Position numbers and translations under genes: made by a program
Notes under the pieces: generated by a model
Told to the model about the DNA's origin: nothing
Seen by the model: the letters and a program-made list of their open reading frames with translations, nothing else
Database searches by the model: none
Assembly (NCBI RefSeq): GCF_021134715.1
Contig: NC_060017.1
Location: 5,952,001 to 6,016,000, forward strand
Direction: 5' to 3'
Source: Daphnia pulex
Lineage: Eukaryota > Arthropoda > Branchiopoda > Diplostraca > Daphniidae
Length of the DNA: 64,000 bases
Shown here: piece by piece, positions 24,911 to 38,094 of the stretch
How the letters are laid out: every line of letters starts with the position of its first letter
Position numbering within the stretch: position 1 is the stretch's first letter

Positions 24911-27900
24911 TCAGGAGTGGGGTCTACACGCAGGCCCTAAAGGTACTGCAGCATCGAAAACATCGTCAGAAACAACAGATGTGGAACGATCACTCTCTCG
25001 ACTGATGCTCATATACTCCTGAAATTGAAAATATTCTTGTTTATCAAGCTCTATCCGTGCGAGAAGAAGACAAAAGAATAGTTAATTAATTGACATTTAA
25101 GGTACCTTCATTCTTTCTTCTTCAAAACGTTTTTGAAGTTCCTCGTACTGCCGCCGTAGTTCCTTTTCTTTCTTTTCAAACTGTTGCTCCAATCGCTCGT
25201 GTTCGACAACACCTTTGCGAACAATTTCTTCTCGCTTTTCACGTTTCATTCTAATTTTAAACATTAAATAATAAATTGTTTTTGCTGTTTCACTAGTAGC
25301 GCCAGGAAACTCACCTATCGAGTTCATCTTTATCCTTATGCCGTTTATTTAAGCTTTTAAATTCACGGCTAACTTGTGCATGTATAGATTTAGTTGCTCC
25401 GCCCACTTGAGAATCGTATTGTTCCTTCAGTAACTTCAGCTGCTTTTCCTTGGAAGCTGCAATGCACTTTTCCAATGTGGTATAAATCTTGCAAAGAAAA
25501 AATTAATCGAAAATGAATAAAAAAAAATCAGAAGAGGAACTGCGAATTACAATTTCATGATAGTGCTTTCTCATATTGGCCTTTTCTTCGTTGAATTTCT
25601 GCAGAATAGGCGGAAGCCTTTGAGCGAGCAGACATTCTGCCGTTTCAGAAGACGACCTCACAGTGGCGGGCTCTTTATTCCTATAAATAAAAAATAAAAA
25701 AATAATTTCCAGCTATCATCCAGTATACATTTTTTTAGCATCACACTTACAAATTTTTACTAGAAATACGTTTAATAAGCCGGCTAGAGGTTTTCGTGAC
25801 TTTGGATTTGGTTATTATCCCCAATTCTTCTTCAAGTTTAGTCTTCTCTTTCTCAAATTCTTTTTGTATGTCTTCTAATTTCTTGTTTAATTTGTCGCGT
25901 TGTTTCTTGACGTGTTTGTTTTCTATCAATTTCTCAAACGTCTCTGCCACAACCACGGACTCAGATTCCACATCTGATAGCCCTGGACTGGACGGACCCA
26001 AGCCCGAGATATCTCGGAATTCGGGTCGAAGAATACTGTTGGTTTTCATTTTTGTTGAATCTTGGCGTTCTGAAAATTTAAATAGTAACAAGTAGAATCA
26101 AGTGGACAATTTCAGCCTTTTCACTGAAATTACTAGTAGGAATATTTTCTGCGCTGAGTGCAGCGGGTACGGGCGTGTCCCCTTCGAGTGAGGGTTGCTG
26201 GTGCGCGCGGGTTTTGGTATCCACATCCTTATCCTCGGTATCTTTCTCACTCGTTAATTTGCTATCAACTTCGTACTGCAATGTAAAATGTTAAAGGACA
26301 TTAAGATGGCCGTCTTCAAAGAACTGATTAGCGAGAGGTGGGAATTCAACGAGGGGTATTACTTCAAGCGTATCCTCCAATTCTCCTGTTAAAATGCTGA
26401 GCTGTTTAGAGCGCTTTTCTAATTCAGACTGGTACTTGATAGGATTTGCCAATGCGTTGGCGAAGTCTGACAATCCATCGGGAATGTAATCTATTGCAAA
26501 CGAAGAAAAGGTTAGTTGTCGAAAATTCTCTGAATGAGAAAATCTAATATGAGAAATTCTAACCTTTGACCATAATATTCACGAAGAGCGTTGCCAAATT
26601 TAATGGCTGTCCTCCGTCATTACGCAAACCCAAATGCCTGTAGCCAGGACACAGTCCGGTCACTGGAAGCACTCGATGGCCGAGGAGACGACCGGAATCT
26701 TCATAAACAGCGATGCGTAGGCAGGCCAAATCCGGCAAAACTACCTAAAAATTAAAACAGAATTTAGAATTTTGTTTGACAACGATTGGATGTTTCGTTC
26801 AAAATCCGAAAAATTTACTTTGTTGAAAACGAAAGGTTCCTGGTCGTAAATAGGATTGATGCCATTGTTTAATACGGTTTTAGTGCGGAAACGCTTTCTG
26901 ACTGTATCAGCCGGAAGACCAAACATATCGACTTCCACATAAGTTGACACTCTTTTGTCAGACAAAAACTGACCCGATATTACCTATTGACGATAAAAAT
27001 TGAACATTTAGTGAATAATTCGTTCTTTGTTTCAAGTTATGGAAAACTTACTTGCACTGATACTTTTCCGGCAATAATACCATCGACTGTTGATTCGGCA
27101 AAAGGATCGAACTTGCGATCCATTCTACGCATAAACTGTGGTTTCAACAGATATCCTGTCCGGCCATTCATCTCGAAAATACCCAAATTGAGCTGCATTG
27201 CTAAGTCTATGTACAGAAAGATTGATATCAAATTCAGTTAAATATAAACGGCATCATTTGTAGCAAAGCAAAGTGAATCCGCTTTTTATTCGGTCATTGG
27301 TACCTAGCGTTTGGAAGTTCAAGGCCACTAACTGGCAACCAGCGTTCCAAAACACATGTGGCATGAAGTTGGAAGAATCGACGCGTGTCCCGCGCGGGTA
27401 AACGCGGCTGATCTGTCGTTTGTTATAGTTGACGAATTCGATCGGATGTTCTTTCAGCAGGGCGGTTGACTGCGTTTCGACAAACGACGACATTTCATAA
27501 CTACGATTACGGCCTGGAATAAATGAGAGCAAACAATTTGTATGAGCGAGTGGTCGGCTCAGATAAGTTTGAAGCAGATATCATACGTTCAGCATGCTCG
27601 AAAGAGTGAAAGTGGATGGGCTGGACGTAGTTGACCAGAGCTGATATCTCGGCACCGGCTTCCGTTTCCTTTCCAGCTGTACCCTTATCCTTTTGGGCTT
27701 TCTCCCGGAGCCTGATTTCCTCCGGGCTCAGATTGGACAGCGTCGATGATTCATCTTCATCGTCGCTCTCGCTGCCCAATTCAATTTCTTCGGCGGCTGC
27801 AATTGGAAACGACAAAGAAACCAGAAAAAGGCAAAGCGTTAGTGAACTCGGTCCTGACGATGCTATTCTCGATTCTTATCAAGATCACCATGAATGATTG

Positions 27901-30900
27901 CATCCTCCTCTTCGGTGATGCTGTCCTTGCTCTCTTCTTTCTCCAGACGAGGTCGGGGGATTTCGCCGTTGCCTTGCGGTGGCAAAGCGCTGCCACTGAC
28001 AGATCCAATCGTGGCGGCCAAAGCCGAGGCGCCCGCTGCCGCCCCTTTCTCGACGTCTTTAAGCGTTCGATGATGTTGGTGTTTTTTTTTATTTTTGATG
28101 ATTATCTTCCGCTTCAGCTGGGCCGGCGACGGAAGAGGCACTCCAGGCTCGAGCTTTCAAAGTAACAAAAGGAGAAAAACGGAAGTAAGAATGAAATTCA
28201 TCTCTTAAGCCGGCCGATACACAAGGTTGTGGTTTTTCTCCAACAGCCTGGAGACGACGCTACACTCCACTAGGCTGCAATGTAGTGCGCTTCAGTGGAG
28301 AACCAAACGTCTCCTTTTTACTTCTTAAGCTTTAGATTAGACCAGACGGCAAACTCGCTATCACGTAATTGTCCCACATAAGATGGGAAAGCTTTAGCTT
28401 CATTGATCAAAACAGGGGTGGGTGAGCAGGCTCTATCAAAGCCGCTAACGTATCGATTACCGACCCATCAGGAGGCGCCCGAGTACTAATTGCAGCGTAC
28501 ATTTGGTTCAAGCGGACGCGAAGTTAGACTCCATCAGGAGTTTTAATTGACATTCATTTCTCATCTTTCCATTCTTTTCTTGGATCCATTAAACCTCCGC
28601 CAGGAACTTGATAATCACGGCGTCCATTCACCCTCGATCCTGCCTCATAGTGCTACCCAAATAATTAAATGTTCAACAATTCAAAAGCCTCGACTCGGAT
28701 GTTTGCGCATTTACCAAGAACCGTCCATTGTTCAACTGCATACAATTCCAAGTTTCGCGAAATAATTCCAGGTTTTGGCTAAAATTCTGCTAGATATTTG
28801 GTTTCATCCACTTACAAAACAGAGCTGAATCGCATGCTATCTTTCTCATAGAAAGAGAGAGAGAGGGACGGATTAAGATCCAAAAGAACCGTGAGAAGAG
28901 CCAATGATTGCGGAGGCAATTTTTGTTACCTCGTCAGGGCTCTACTACTACTCTAAGAGAAAGTTTCCAGAAATCTCCCAGATGGCGTTTCACTCAGGGA
29001 GCGATGGCGAATTAATAATAATAGCAAAGCAAACTCTGACAATGAAAAGCACTCCGTCTTGATATCGATTTCTCCGGAACAGGGGGAAACTCGTTCTTGG
29101 CATAAATCAAACATCCACAACTGGATGTCAAAGCGAAAAACGACAGTTGTCAGAAGACACGGTTCTTTTCTCTCTCTCTCTCTCTCTCTCTCCCCTGAAA
29201 ATCGATTAAAAGATAAAGATGGCGAACGACAAAGAGATCGAAGGGAACTGGAGCTAAAAGTCGCGTAGGAAAAAAAAGGTGGTGCTTGGATAACAGTCGA
29301 CAAGAGGAAGTTGCTGCCGTTCCGTAACGACTATCAAGTGAAGCACAGTTACGAGCCAATCACTAGCTCTGGGGAGCCTTCCAATTACTTGAAGCAGCAA
29401 TCGTGGATTTCAGTCTGACAGGCTTTGATCAGCCGTGAGGACCACGGGACTTGCTTACGGCCCAGTAATAGTTGTCGAATGTCTGGAAATAGGATCCGGA
29501 AAACCGATATCATTACGACGTTCATTAGCCGCCTCCCTTCCAAACGAATTAGCATGTATAATGAATCTCAAGCGGAAGAGACGGTAACACGACAAGCGCA
29601 AGAACAGGTTAGCTAAGGAGACAGAAGAAAATTAATGGGACCAAACAAAACAAAAGGACATTAAGTGACTAGAACTAGAGCGCGCCTAAGCCCCGCACTT
29701 CAAGATAATGATGAAGAAAATTTTCATTTTTTCCCAACTGTCGCCTTCCTTCTCTCGGCTGCCACCCAGGGAAACTTTAGTCACGTAAAGAGCTCAACGT
29801 TTTCAATGCGAAACCTATTTTATGCATCAGCAAACGAATGAATAAATCAAAGAATAATAAAACACGCGAACGCTATATATAGATTAGGAGGGTACCAGGA
29901 GCGTGTACCAAACGGAGAAGCGTGTGCAACCTTATCGATCGATGGCGTGTGATCGGGAATTCAACAACTGATCCACCAACGTCCTACAACCGAGCTACGA
30001 GATGAAACTTTAGATTCCGTTCTGCCCTTCCGATTTCATATCCGCTTTGATTTGATACCAAATAGGCCCAGTTTATTTCTCCCCTCCCCCCTCCCTCCTC
30101 TTGTCAATACGCAGTGGGCAGATCAATCTCTCGATTGAACTTGCTGAGTCTCGTTGTTCGACCGGCGACGGACAACTGGACATGAACTTGTATCAGCAGT
30201 TGTTGGAACGCCGCACAGCTGTTTCCAATTCGGGGTCTATACGGACCGGTTTTGTTTGCATTGGCTCCCGGCAGACGATTGTGTTTGCTTTTTCTCCCGC
30301 CCCAAGTTGGCCACACGATCGCTACACAGACTGAGTCATTTCTCAACAAATAACCTCTGCCTCGTTTTTACAGCCCTTTCCTGTCCTTTAATACTCAACC
30401 TACCGTTTCTTAACTCTTTTCTCCTGCGATTTCCATCGCTCCGTCACTTAGGAGAGAGCGGATGACGTCAGGATTCGGGATTCACGCGACAAGGAAAGCT
30501 AGTCAAAAGCGGAATGGGAGGAAAAGAGGCGGAAGGCGGGAGACGAGATGGATAGGATGAAGAGAAGATGGAAAAGGAAGAGAGAGGAATGATAGGCGGA
30601 GACGAAGAGGAGAGCTAGCTTATGAAAAGCGCTTCTCGCGCCCAATATTGATCGCCCGAGAAAGAAGTGTAACTGAGATAAAACACATTCCTTATTTTTT
30701 TAAGGTTGGACCCTCCTGATTTCTTTTTCACCGATCGAGATTTCGATGTGGTACTTATCTACCTAATAATTTTACCGCCTACGTGTTCTGCTTGCTGTAA
30801 ATAGGCCACACAATTTCACCGTAACCACATAGTACATCCACGCAATAAAAAGAAACAAGCAAATCAACCAATCAAAACCAAAACAAATTCGAACCCGCAT

Positions 30901-33691
30901 TCGGTTTGCCGCTTTCCCCTTACCTTCATTCATTACCCCTGACAACCCAGATAGGCAAACCCAGAAAAATAAAAACATTTCAAAACTAAATAACTATGAA
31001 AGAAAAAATTTAAAAAAAAATCTAATTTCACTCACAGGATGGCTCTCCAAAGCCTGATCGAGCATCATTTCCCCAAAATATTCACGGCAGTATTGCGCAA
31101 TTTTTGCTTGCTGTTTGGGATTGCAATGATTCTCGAACGAAAGGACCACCGGAAATTCGGACGTCTTGAAAGCACTCTCAGCAATAGCCTCGATGACGTC
31201 CTGTTTCAAACATGAAAAAAGGAACAAAAAATAAATGTAGTTTTTTCTTTCAATATTTTTCTTAACTTGCAATCGAAAAACGAAAGTGTGTTAAATGAAG
31301 AATTAAATCTCGAAGCAAAAAAAAAAAAAGGGATAACTCAATAACTGAGGAAATCGGATATTACCTTAGCTGGCACTTCAGGAACGAGAGTGTATCCGTG
31401 GTAAATGATGGGATCTTCGTTCTTGCCATTCCAGAAATCAAGCTCGACACAGCGACATCCGCCGAGCAGCGTTTGTCGGTAAATTTCGACAGAAGATTTC
31501 CCAGTAAATTGGTGACCTATAAACCCAATTTGTACATGTATATGTCTGCAAAGCTCACGGCAAAACAAAACAATCATCGTGGAAAGGGAGGATTCGCCTA
31601 GCTTACCAGTCAAGTACGTGTTATGAGACGAGTTGACGAAATAGTGGCAGAGAGGCTGTTCCATGTCGTGACTGAGATCAAACTTGTCGGCCGACACGAT
31701 CGAATTATCTTCGCTCATTAGGAAGCGCAAAAATCCTTCGGCACTCAAGAGTCCTAGAATGATAGACGGATCGAAGTTACCAACCCACAGTCAAGAAGAA
31801 TGTAAACTATTCACTGCAGTCTTCCTTCATGGAATTTATGACAACATTACCTTTGGGAGCATTTGGAGCATTAGGTTCATACTGTTGGAAGAGATCTCTG
31901 GCCCGATCAGGGTTAGCGTATGGGTAGAGGATCTCATTGAGTCGCGGGTCACGCTGGTAGCTGTTAAGGAACTCTACAAATTGTTCGACGGTGATGTGCA
32001 ACTTGGTACCAAACCTATTTACGACAAGTAAGCCATCACGTGCCACATACAACATAATATCAAGCACTTACAATTCTTCGAAAATTTTTTCAACTTCTTG
32101 TCTTCCTGTCAGTTTCTTATAGAATCGATAGAAGTCGTCAAAACCAAATTGTGACAAAGGAATAGCATCATCCTGAAGAAGGTAAGAAACAGGGGCACAA
32201 CAATGTAATTTTGACTGTCAAACAACATTTCAACAACTTGAAATTACCTTTCCACTGGCAAGTCCGGTAGATTCAATAAACGCCTTTTCAACTCGCCGTC
32301 GGTCGTCTCTATGCTGGGCAAAAGTTCGAACAATGCTGGCATAACAAAACAGACAAGAGTTGTCAGCAAATAAAATACATGTAGGTGACAGAAAAAAAAA
32401 CGCTAGTTAAAAGAAGAACTGAAATAGTATTTTACAAATAAACAAAATTGTGTGTGCTTGTGTTGGTGACGGAAAAATAAAAACACAAAATCGATTACTT
32501 TTTCACGGCAATTTTTCCTCCTTTATCGGCCTGAAGGGTAAGCCGGACATGGGCTTTTCGCAGGAAATAGTGCACGGAGCCATTTAGAGCCAGCAGATTA
32601 TTGGCCATTTTCAATAAATCATCAGTCCATTGCTGAAGGTGAAAACAAAAGGGTACAAAAAAAGGTTTGCTGTATGCTGATAAACGAAATACTAACGCTA
32701 AAAAATGTCATGATTTGCGAGGATCAAGTAATTATAATGGTGAGAAAATCACACATGCATTTAAAAAGTCTTCTTGAGCTACTACTATAAGTGGATGGCC
32801 AGTAGAATTTAATGTCACTAACTCTTTGCTACATCTCGATTTGTTGGTGTGATGGAATAACTATGCTATTCAATCAGACAAAAATTCTGGCAGTTGGCAG
32901 GAATTCAACAAATAACTAGAAATTTTTAAACAATTCCTGGTCTTTAAAGTAAGTGGCAATTGTGTCAGTTCATTCGTGAACTGCAAGCAAGCACGTCGTC
33001 GGTTTTTTTCATTCACATTCCACTGTGAGTGATCGCGATTCAGTGCCAGTGTTTTCGATGAGAATTTCAGTAGCATCCCTCTTTTGAGGAATAGGCTGTT
33101 ATGTCATCAGGATTAGGTCATTCAACTGTTTACATACCTTGGCAGTTTCTTTCTTTGAGGAACAGAAGTTGAAGAAAGAGACATTGACAAAATCAGGTCC
33201 ATATGAAACTGTTAAAGTTTTATCTTCCAGGGAATCTTGTGAGGCTCCCATGGTGACCTGATCACGCATCTTAGAATCCTTTGGAACTTTGGCATAATGC
33301 CCAGTTCTTGTGTCCCTGATAGTGCACATGTCCAAGATTTGAGTCTCCTATATTTGGAATGAAAAAATACAGTTTAAGCCAGGAACATGCTATCATGTCT
33401 AGAGATAACCAATATGTATAAATAAAATATGTAAGTGAAATATATGTTAACCTCATTTTGATCTGTCCAGTAAAGAAAATAGCCATAAGGATCCACTCTC
33501 AGTGTTACAGCCGTGACCAATGATGAATCCTAAGAATGATTGACGAAAATGAATACACAAATTCTTTCAAAGTTGCAAACCTAATAATTTACCTCGTCCC
33601 ACTTAACAAACTTTTCGCCAGCAATCATGGAAGGAGGGACTGACACATGCTTCAGTTGCAGCACATGAACACCTGGCTTGGAATCAGCCAT
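24911..33691 (-). CDS. Plc21C: Phospholipase C-beta (PLCB1/Plc21C type)
   Basis: Gq-activated phosphoinositide phospholipase that cleaves PIP2 to IP3 and diacylglycerol at the inner plasma membrane. Twenty-three exons join in frame, from ATG 33691 (exon 33691-33593) to TGA 24911 (exon 25018-24911), giving 1,222 aa; human PLCB1 has 1,216. Order: PH domain opening [16 protein letters not shown]-hands with [14 protein letters not shown] domain with [14 protein letters not shown] (H335), CVELDFW (E365) and YHGYTL (H380); an acidic linker. Then the Y domain ([27 protein letters not shown]), a C2 domain ([20 protein letters not shown]) and a charged coiled-coil C-terminal region that in this family binds Gq and membrane. 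Catalytic residues are intact. The X/Y linker starts after a 2,882-bp intron, all others being short. PLCB1 resemblance exceeds PLCB4/NorpA. The C-terminus RPHS is not an obvious PDZ ligand. Confidence 0.95.
28154..31035 (-). other. Large PLC-beta intron 10
   Basis: A 2,882-bp intron between HP at the X-domain end (donor GTGAGT at 31035) and [10 protein letters not shown] of the linker (acceptor at 28154). Other introns of this gene are mostly below 150 bp, the longest otherwise being about 500 bp. It contains a TC/GA dinucleotide run at 29169-29192 and a purine-rich stretch at about 30500-30610, but no exon that I can recognise. It could house enhancers or an alternative promoter. Confidence 0.6.
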
Positions 33692-34685
33692 TATCCCTTG
33701 GTCTTAGATTGCACTAAATAGACCAAATTCACTAGAGCTGCCGGAAAAAAAAAAACGGACTATCCCTCTCAGAAAAACATGATGTTGATGTTTGCCTCTT
33801 GCCAAGTCAAGACTGAGCTCCCATTAAGGCTGGATGTAAAGATAACTTGCACTGTGATGAATAACAACAATCTTGGGCAATGGTGCAATTTTCTATTGAA
33901 TGCAACTAGACACTTCATAGCTGGCCTGCCCAGCCGAAATAACGGAGCTCAACATGTCACAAGTAGAAGGAAAGGTCTCTGCCCGTCTAACTGGACGTCG
34001 ATTATTATCAGACTGACAAACCAAGGCCTACTCGATACATCAGGCCGAAAAAGTCTTGATGTGAGGGAATGAGGACTTCGGTAGATAGATCTCTATGCTA
34101 GCTCCACTACGACGATCACTACAGCTAGTACCGCATAGCGGCAAGGAAAACAACTTCTAGCCGATAAGATAAGTCTTAAATTGATAATGCTCCCCATTTC
34201 TCGCCAATTTGTAAACGATATTTTTACAATATTCAACTATGATTATTAAATTTTTGCTAGACTGATCCCTCAAGTAAATCTTAGGCGAATCAAACCAGCA
34301 AGTAGTTTAATTAACTGCTACTAGAGTGCGTAAGATACGCAATTGAATCGTTATTTACCAGCTTAATTTTAATTTTACGAATAATTTAAGGACCGTGATA
34401 TAAATTGCACACGCAGGTTGATAATTTTAAATATAATTATTTTTGTGATATTAGGTTGATATATCATTCGGAAATTGGGATAAGTGTCCGACCGGAACCG
34501 GGCTGATCTGTCGGCGAATTTTAATGTCAAAAGCAGACGACGACACGATGCGTGTTGTTGTAATACCGGGAAGTTCAGTAAAATTAGATACTGCAGTATT
34601 TTTATTTTTTGTTGTGCAAATGCAATATTAAAGTGAAACACAGTCACTGGTGCCAACTGAACTTTTACATTTACCGTTGTCCGAC
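33692..34685. other. Divergent intergenic region PLC-beta / EOGT
   Basis: About 1 kb between the two start codons, holding both promoters and 5' leaders. No TATA box stands out on either strand and no coding exon is seen. The part from about 34200 to 34450 is strongly AT-rich. Confidence 0.5.
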
Positions 34686-36566
34686 ATGTGGATGGACGTG
34701 GGCATAACTTTTTTTATAAGCCAAATAATCCTATTATTGATTCCGGCGGCGGAAGTGGTGGGCGAGTGGTCATCAAAAATACTCGACTTACCCGATTCTC
34801 ATATAACGCGATACCTTAACACATTCAAGGATGAGGGAGAAAAGTGTCGAAACAGTGAATCTTGTATTTATCAACATATTTTAGAAACTGGATTGTGCTG
34901 GGGCTATGAGGAAAATTGCCCTGATCATTTGGGCTATTCCAATGCTCATTGCCCTGGTGATCACAAAGGTTGGGTCAGTTCCAAGTCCCAACAGCTGCAG
35001 ACATTCATAAATCAAGCAGATTTTGGATTTGTTAAACAGCAACTCCAATCAAAAACAGTAATGTGTAAGCCAAGATTGGATGTAAGTTTTGGTAGTCAAC
35101 CATCTAGGTAAAAGTTTGATATGAAGTAAATTTGCTTTTTGCATCTTCTTTTCTAGGGTGAATCATTTCTGGAATGCAGCCAATACCTCCAGTTTTGTAG
35201 AGGTTCCAATTTGTATATTGATTTTCGGGATTTACCATCTAGAAAAGAATCCTTCAGATATAAAATGGATGTACTCAAGAAGGGACAGATTGGGGGTAGA
35301 TGCAAGTTGAATGATTTCAAGCTCCAGTCAGAAGCTGTACATCAAAGCCCATTGCAATCTTGGGCTCCAGAAATTCAACACTTTCAAGAACTTCCGGACT
35401 TGGTAAACAAACAGTCGAAAATCTGCGACGTTTTCATCGACCGGCCAACTTTCATAATGAAAATTGATGCCACTGTCAACATGTACCATCACTTTTGCGA
35501 TTTCTTTAATCTATACGCGTCCTTACACTTAAACGGAACGCACCACGAAATGTTTTCACGAGACGTCAACATTCTAATATGGGAGACCTACAATTACCAT
35601 TCAAATTTTGGTATTACATGGTCGGTTTTCACCAAAAATCCCCTTATGAATCTCAGAACATTCCAAGGAAAACGAGTTTGTTTTCGCGAAGTTATCTTTC
35701 CTCTACTGCCTCGGATGATCTTTGGACTTTACTACAATACTCCTGTCGTCTGGGGTTGTCAAGAATCCGGATTATTCCACGCATTTTCAAAGTACGATTT
35801 AAATAAATATAAATGTGGTCGCTTATAATCAACCTTTAATTCTTATTAGGTTCATTTTGCATCGGCTGAAAATTCCGAAACGTACGGCAATCGATCTGGT
35901 TGAATTACCCAGAATCAAAATTACGTTACTCTCTCGTAATACTCAGTACCGAAGAATTCTCAACGAAAAAGCACTGCTCGATAAGCTCAGATCGAGTCCC
36001 CGTCAATACACAATCCAAAGGGTAGGCTATTTGAAAACTTATAGATGTATCAATCTAATATCGAACAATTTTCTTAATTTCTTTCATAGGTGGAATTCAC
36101 TCATGAAACGGATTTCCGCCAACAGTTAAACATAATTCAGGATACAGATATTTTCATTGGAATGCATGGAGCTGGACTTACTCATTTATTGTTTCTTCCG
36201 GATTGGGCCTCTGTGTTCGAATTGTAAGATAGTGCCAAATCTAAATATTGTAAATTCGGATTATTGATTTATTCGTTGTGTTACGTAAGGTACAACTGTG
36301 GAGATGAACATTGCTACGCTGACCTTGCCCGTCTTCGCGGCGTTCACTATCAGACTTGGACAAACCCTGAAAAATTGAAGCCCCAAGACGAAGGCCACCA
36401 TCCGTCTGATGGTGGACCGCATGCCAAATTTACCAACTACTCGTTCGATACAGACGAGTTTCTTCGCATAGTCGACTCAGCAGCTGACCATGTTTCTCAA
36501 CATCCCACTTATCGCCATACGTTTGGTCACTTAAATCAGCCCTCCAAATCGTCAGACGAGCTTTGA
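34686..36566 (+). CDS. EOGT: EGF-domain-specific O-GlcNAc transferase
   Basis: ER-lumen glycosyltransferase that adds O-linked GlcNAc to EGF repeats of secreted and membrane proteins such as Notch. Five exons (34686-35081, 35157-35791, 35850-36021, 36090-36223, 36290-36566) give 537 aa; human EOGT has 527. A signal peptide of about 25 residues follows MWMDVG. Conserved blocks are [42 protein letters not shown], the family hallmark [20 protein letters not shown] and [11 protein letters not shown]. The chain ends SDEL, a variant of the KDEL/HDEL ER-retrieval signal (human HDEL), which fits lumenal residence. I use the ATG at 34686; an in-frame GTG upstream is not a likely start. AATAAA lies at 36681-36686. 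Confidence 0.96.
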
Positions 36567-37320
36567 TAACATCACATTTCTTTTAAATCGATTTTCAGTT
36601 GCATTCTCTTTTAATTAATGATGCTGATTGTATTAACATCTTATGTGATACCGAAAAAAAAACAGAACAAAAAAGGTGACAATAAAATTGTGTTAATTTA
36701 AAAACAAGATTTGTTGTTCTGTCTGCCGGGTTTTTTTTTTTCATTTTTTTGTTTTGTATTGTGAGACAAATCAGAAATCACCTACGAATAGGTTTACACC
36801 GTCATCGATTCAATAACTACCGATAGGGAAATTTTGAATTCTATTCCAGACAAAGCTGTCCCACCAGGAGACCTGGTACAGGCTCCTACTTCATTGAATG
36901 CGCACTAGGTCTTAATTGGGCCGCTTTGTATTTAGTTAGTGAACGGTAATGGCAGAGCTATAGACTCCGGCCGGAGTCTATAGCTCTGATGGTAGGCACT
37001 CAGCATTACGACTCATATTGCTTTAAAAATATAAAACTACGCAATTCATAAGATATTTTTACAGACTTTAATGAGGGTTTTTAGTTATTTTCTGGGATTT
37101 GAAAAAAATTGAACAGATCAAAAATTCAAAATCAGGCAAAGAAAAGAAATGCCGATCCCTTGCTGCGCGCGCGAGTTTCCCGATAGGAGTGATCCAACAA
37201 TTAGAAAATAGTTTCCTCAAGTCTATATTTTGATTTTCCGATTTTCCCTTTATCCTTTATGGTAAAATTTGTTGCACTCCGGAGCACTCTAGTGTCAAAA
37301 GAGGCTGTTGGTCAATACAG
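36567..37320. other. Intergenic: EOGT 3' end and CIAO2A-like 5' flank
   Basis: AATAAA at 36681-36686 ends EOGT. The stretch contains a 36-bp perfect palindrome (36953-36988). I looked here for the missing first coding exon of the CIAO2A-like gene and did not find one. A GC-rich CGCGCGCG patch lies at about 37166-37173. Confidence 0.5.
36953..36988. repeat. 36-bp perfect palindrome
   Basis: An uninterrupted inverted repeat centred on CCGG|CCGG at 36970/36971; each arm is 18 bases (CAGAGCTATAGACTCCGG), with no spacer. It could extrude as a cruciform or bind a dimeric protein. Located between EOGT and the CIAO2A-like gene. Confidence 0.95.
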
Positions 37321-37692
37321 ATGAATTCTGTTCAAGTACAACCATTTGAGGAAAATGGTTACTTGGTTAGAATAGATTTCAATCCTACAGTTCCTCATTG
37401 TTCACTTGCCAGCCTTATTGGCCTCTGCCTGAGAGGCAAGATTCAGAAAAATGTGGTGGAAAGGATCAAATTGGACATAGTTATTGCAGAGGGTAAACAC
37501 AGCACAGAAGAAGAGAGTAAGTCCTAATACTATATTTAAATGTTCAAAAAAGCTTTCATAAAATATTCTTTTACTTTAAAATATTCCCATCCAGTCAATA
37601 AACAAATCAACGATAAGGAAAGAGTCGCCGCCGCCTTAGAGAATCCCAACTTAAAAGAAATGTTCGATAGTTGCATAAGAGATGAAGAATAA
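37321..37692 (+). CDS. CIAO2A: CIAO2A-like cytosolic Fe-S assembly factor, N-terminus not found
   Basis: MIP18/FAM96 family protein that in the cytosolic iron-sulfur targeting complex works with CIAO1. Two exons (37321-37516, 37595-37692) encode 97 residues: a DUF59-type core with [18 protein letters not shown], including the conserved HC pair, and [28 protein letters not shown]. The latter is nearly identical to human CIAO2A. The first exon begins directly after a good acceptor (AATACAG/ATG), and human CIAO2A has about 60 more residues upstream. Either an upstream exon is missed, or the ATG at 37321 is used and the protein lacks helix 1. AATAAA at 37715 and 37725 follow. Identity as CIAO2A rather than CIAO2B rests on the C-terminal block. 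Confidence 0.8.
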
Positions 37693-38094
37693 GAAATTTT
37701 TTGAGAAGAAAAAAAATAAAAGACAATAAATTTCCTCAGAGTATTTTGTATTCCATTTCATGAGATCAACTCACAAGTATGAAAGGCACTGCAAAAGTGC
37801 AAAGGCACTGCAGAGACCATTTCATCGCACATATACATTCTGGATTGATTTTAGTAGAAGACTAGAACAATTACCAAAAAGCTCCCTGGTATATTTATAA
37901 ATATTGCAAGTGTTATCTCTAGTAAGAAGAAAAGCATAACCAAAAGCGACAAGCAAGTTCGTTTCGTGAAAGACTTGTAAACTTAAAAAAAGATCAAAAT
38001 TTCTCAAAAACGAGACAAGTTAAGTGAAAAACAAAAGGGAAGTGGGGCGGGAGGTAGTAAGTAATTTCAGGCGAGTCGAGGAGAGAGGGACTTT
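37693..38094. other. Convergent 3' region between CIAO2A-like and Exuperantia-like genes
   Basis: Short 402-bp tail-to-tail spacer. Plus-strand AATAAA signals at 37715-37720 and 37725-37730 terminate the CIAO2A-like transcript. A 9-base direct repeat (AAAGGCACTGCA) occurs at about 37782 and 37801. Nothing else is seen. Confidence 0.5.
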
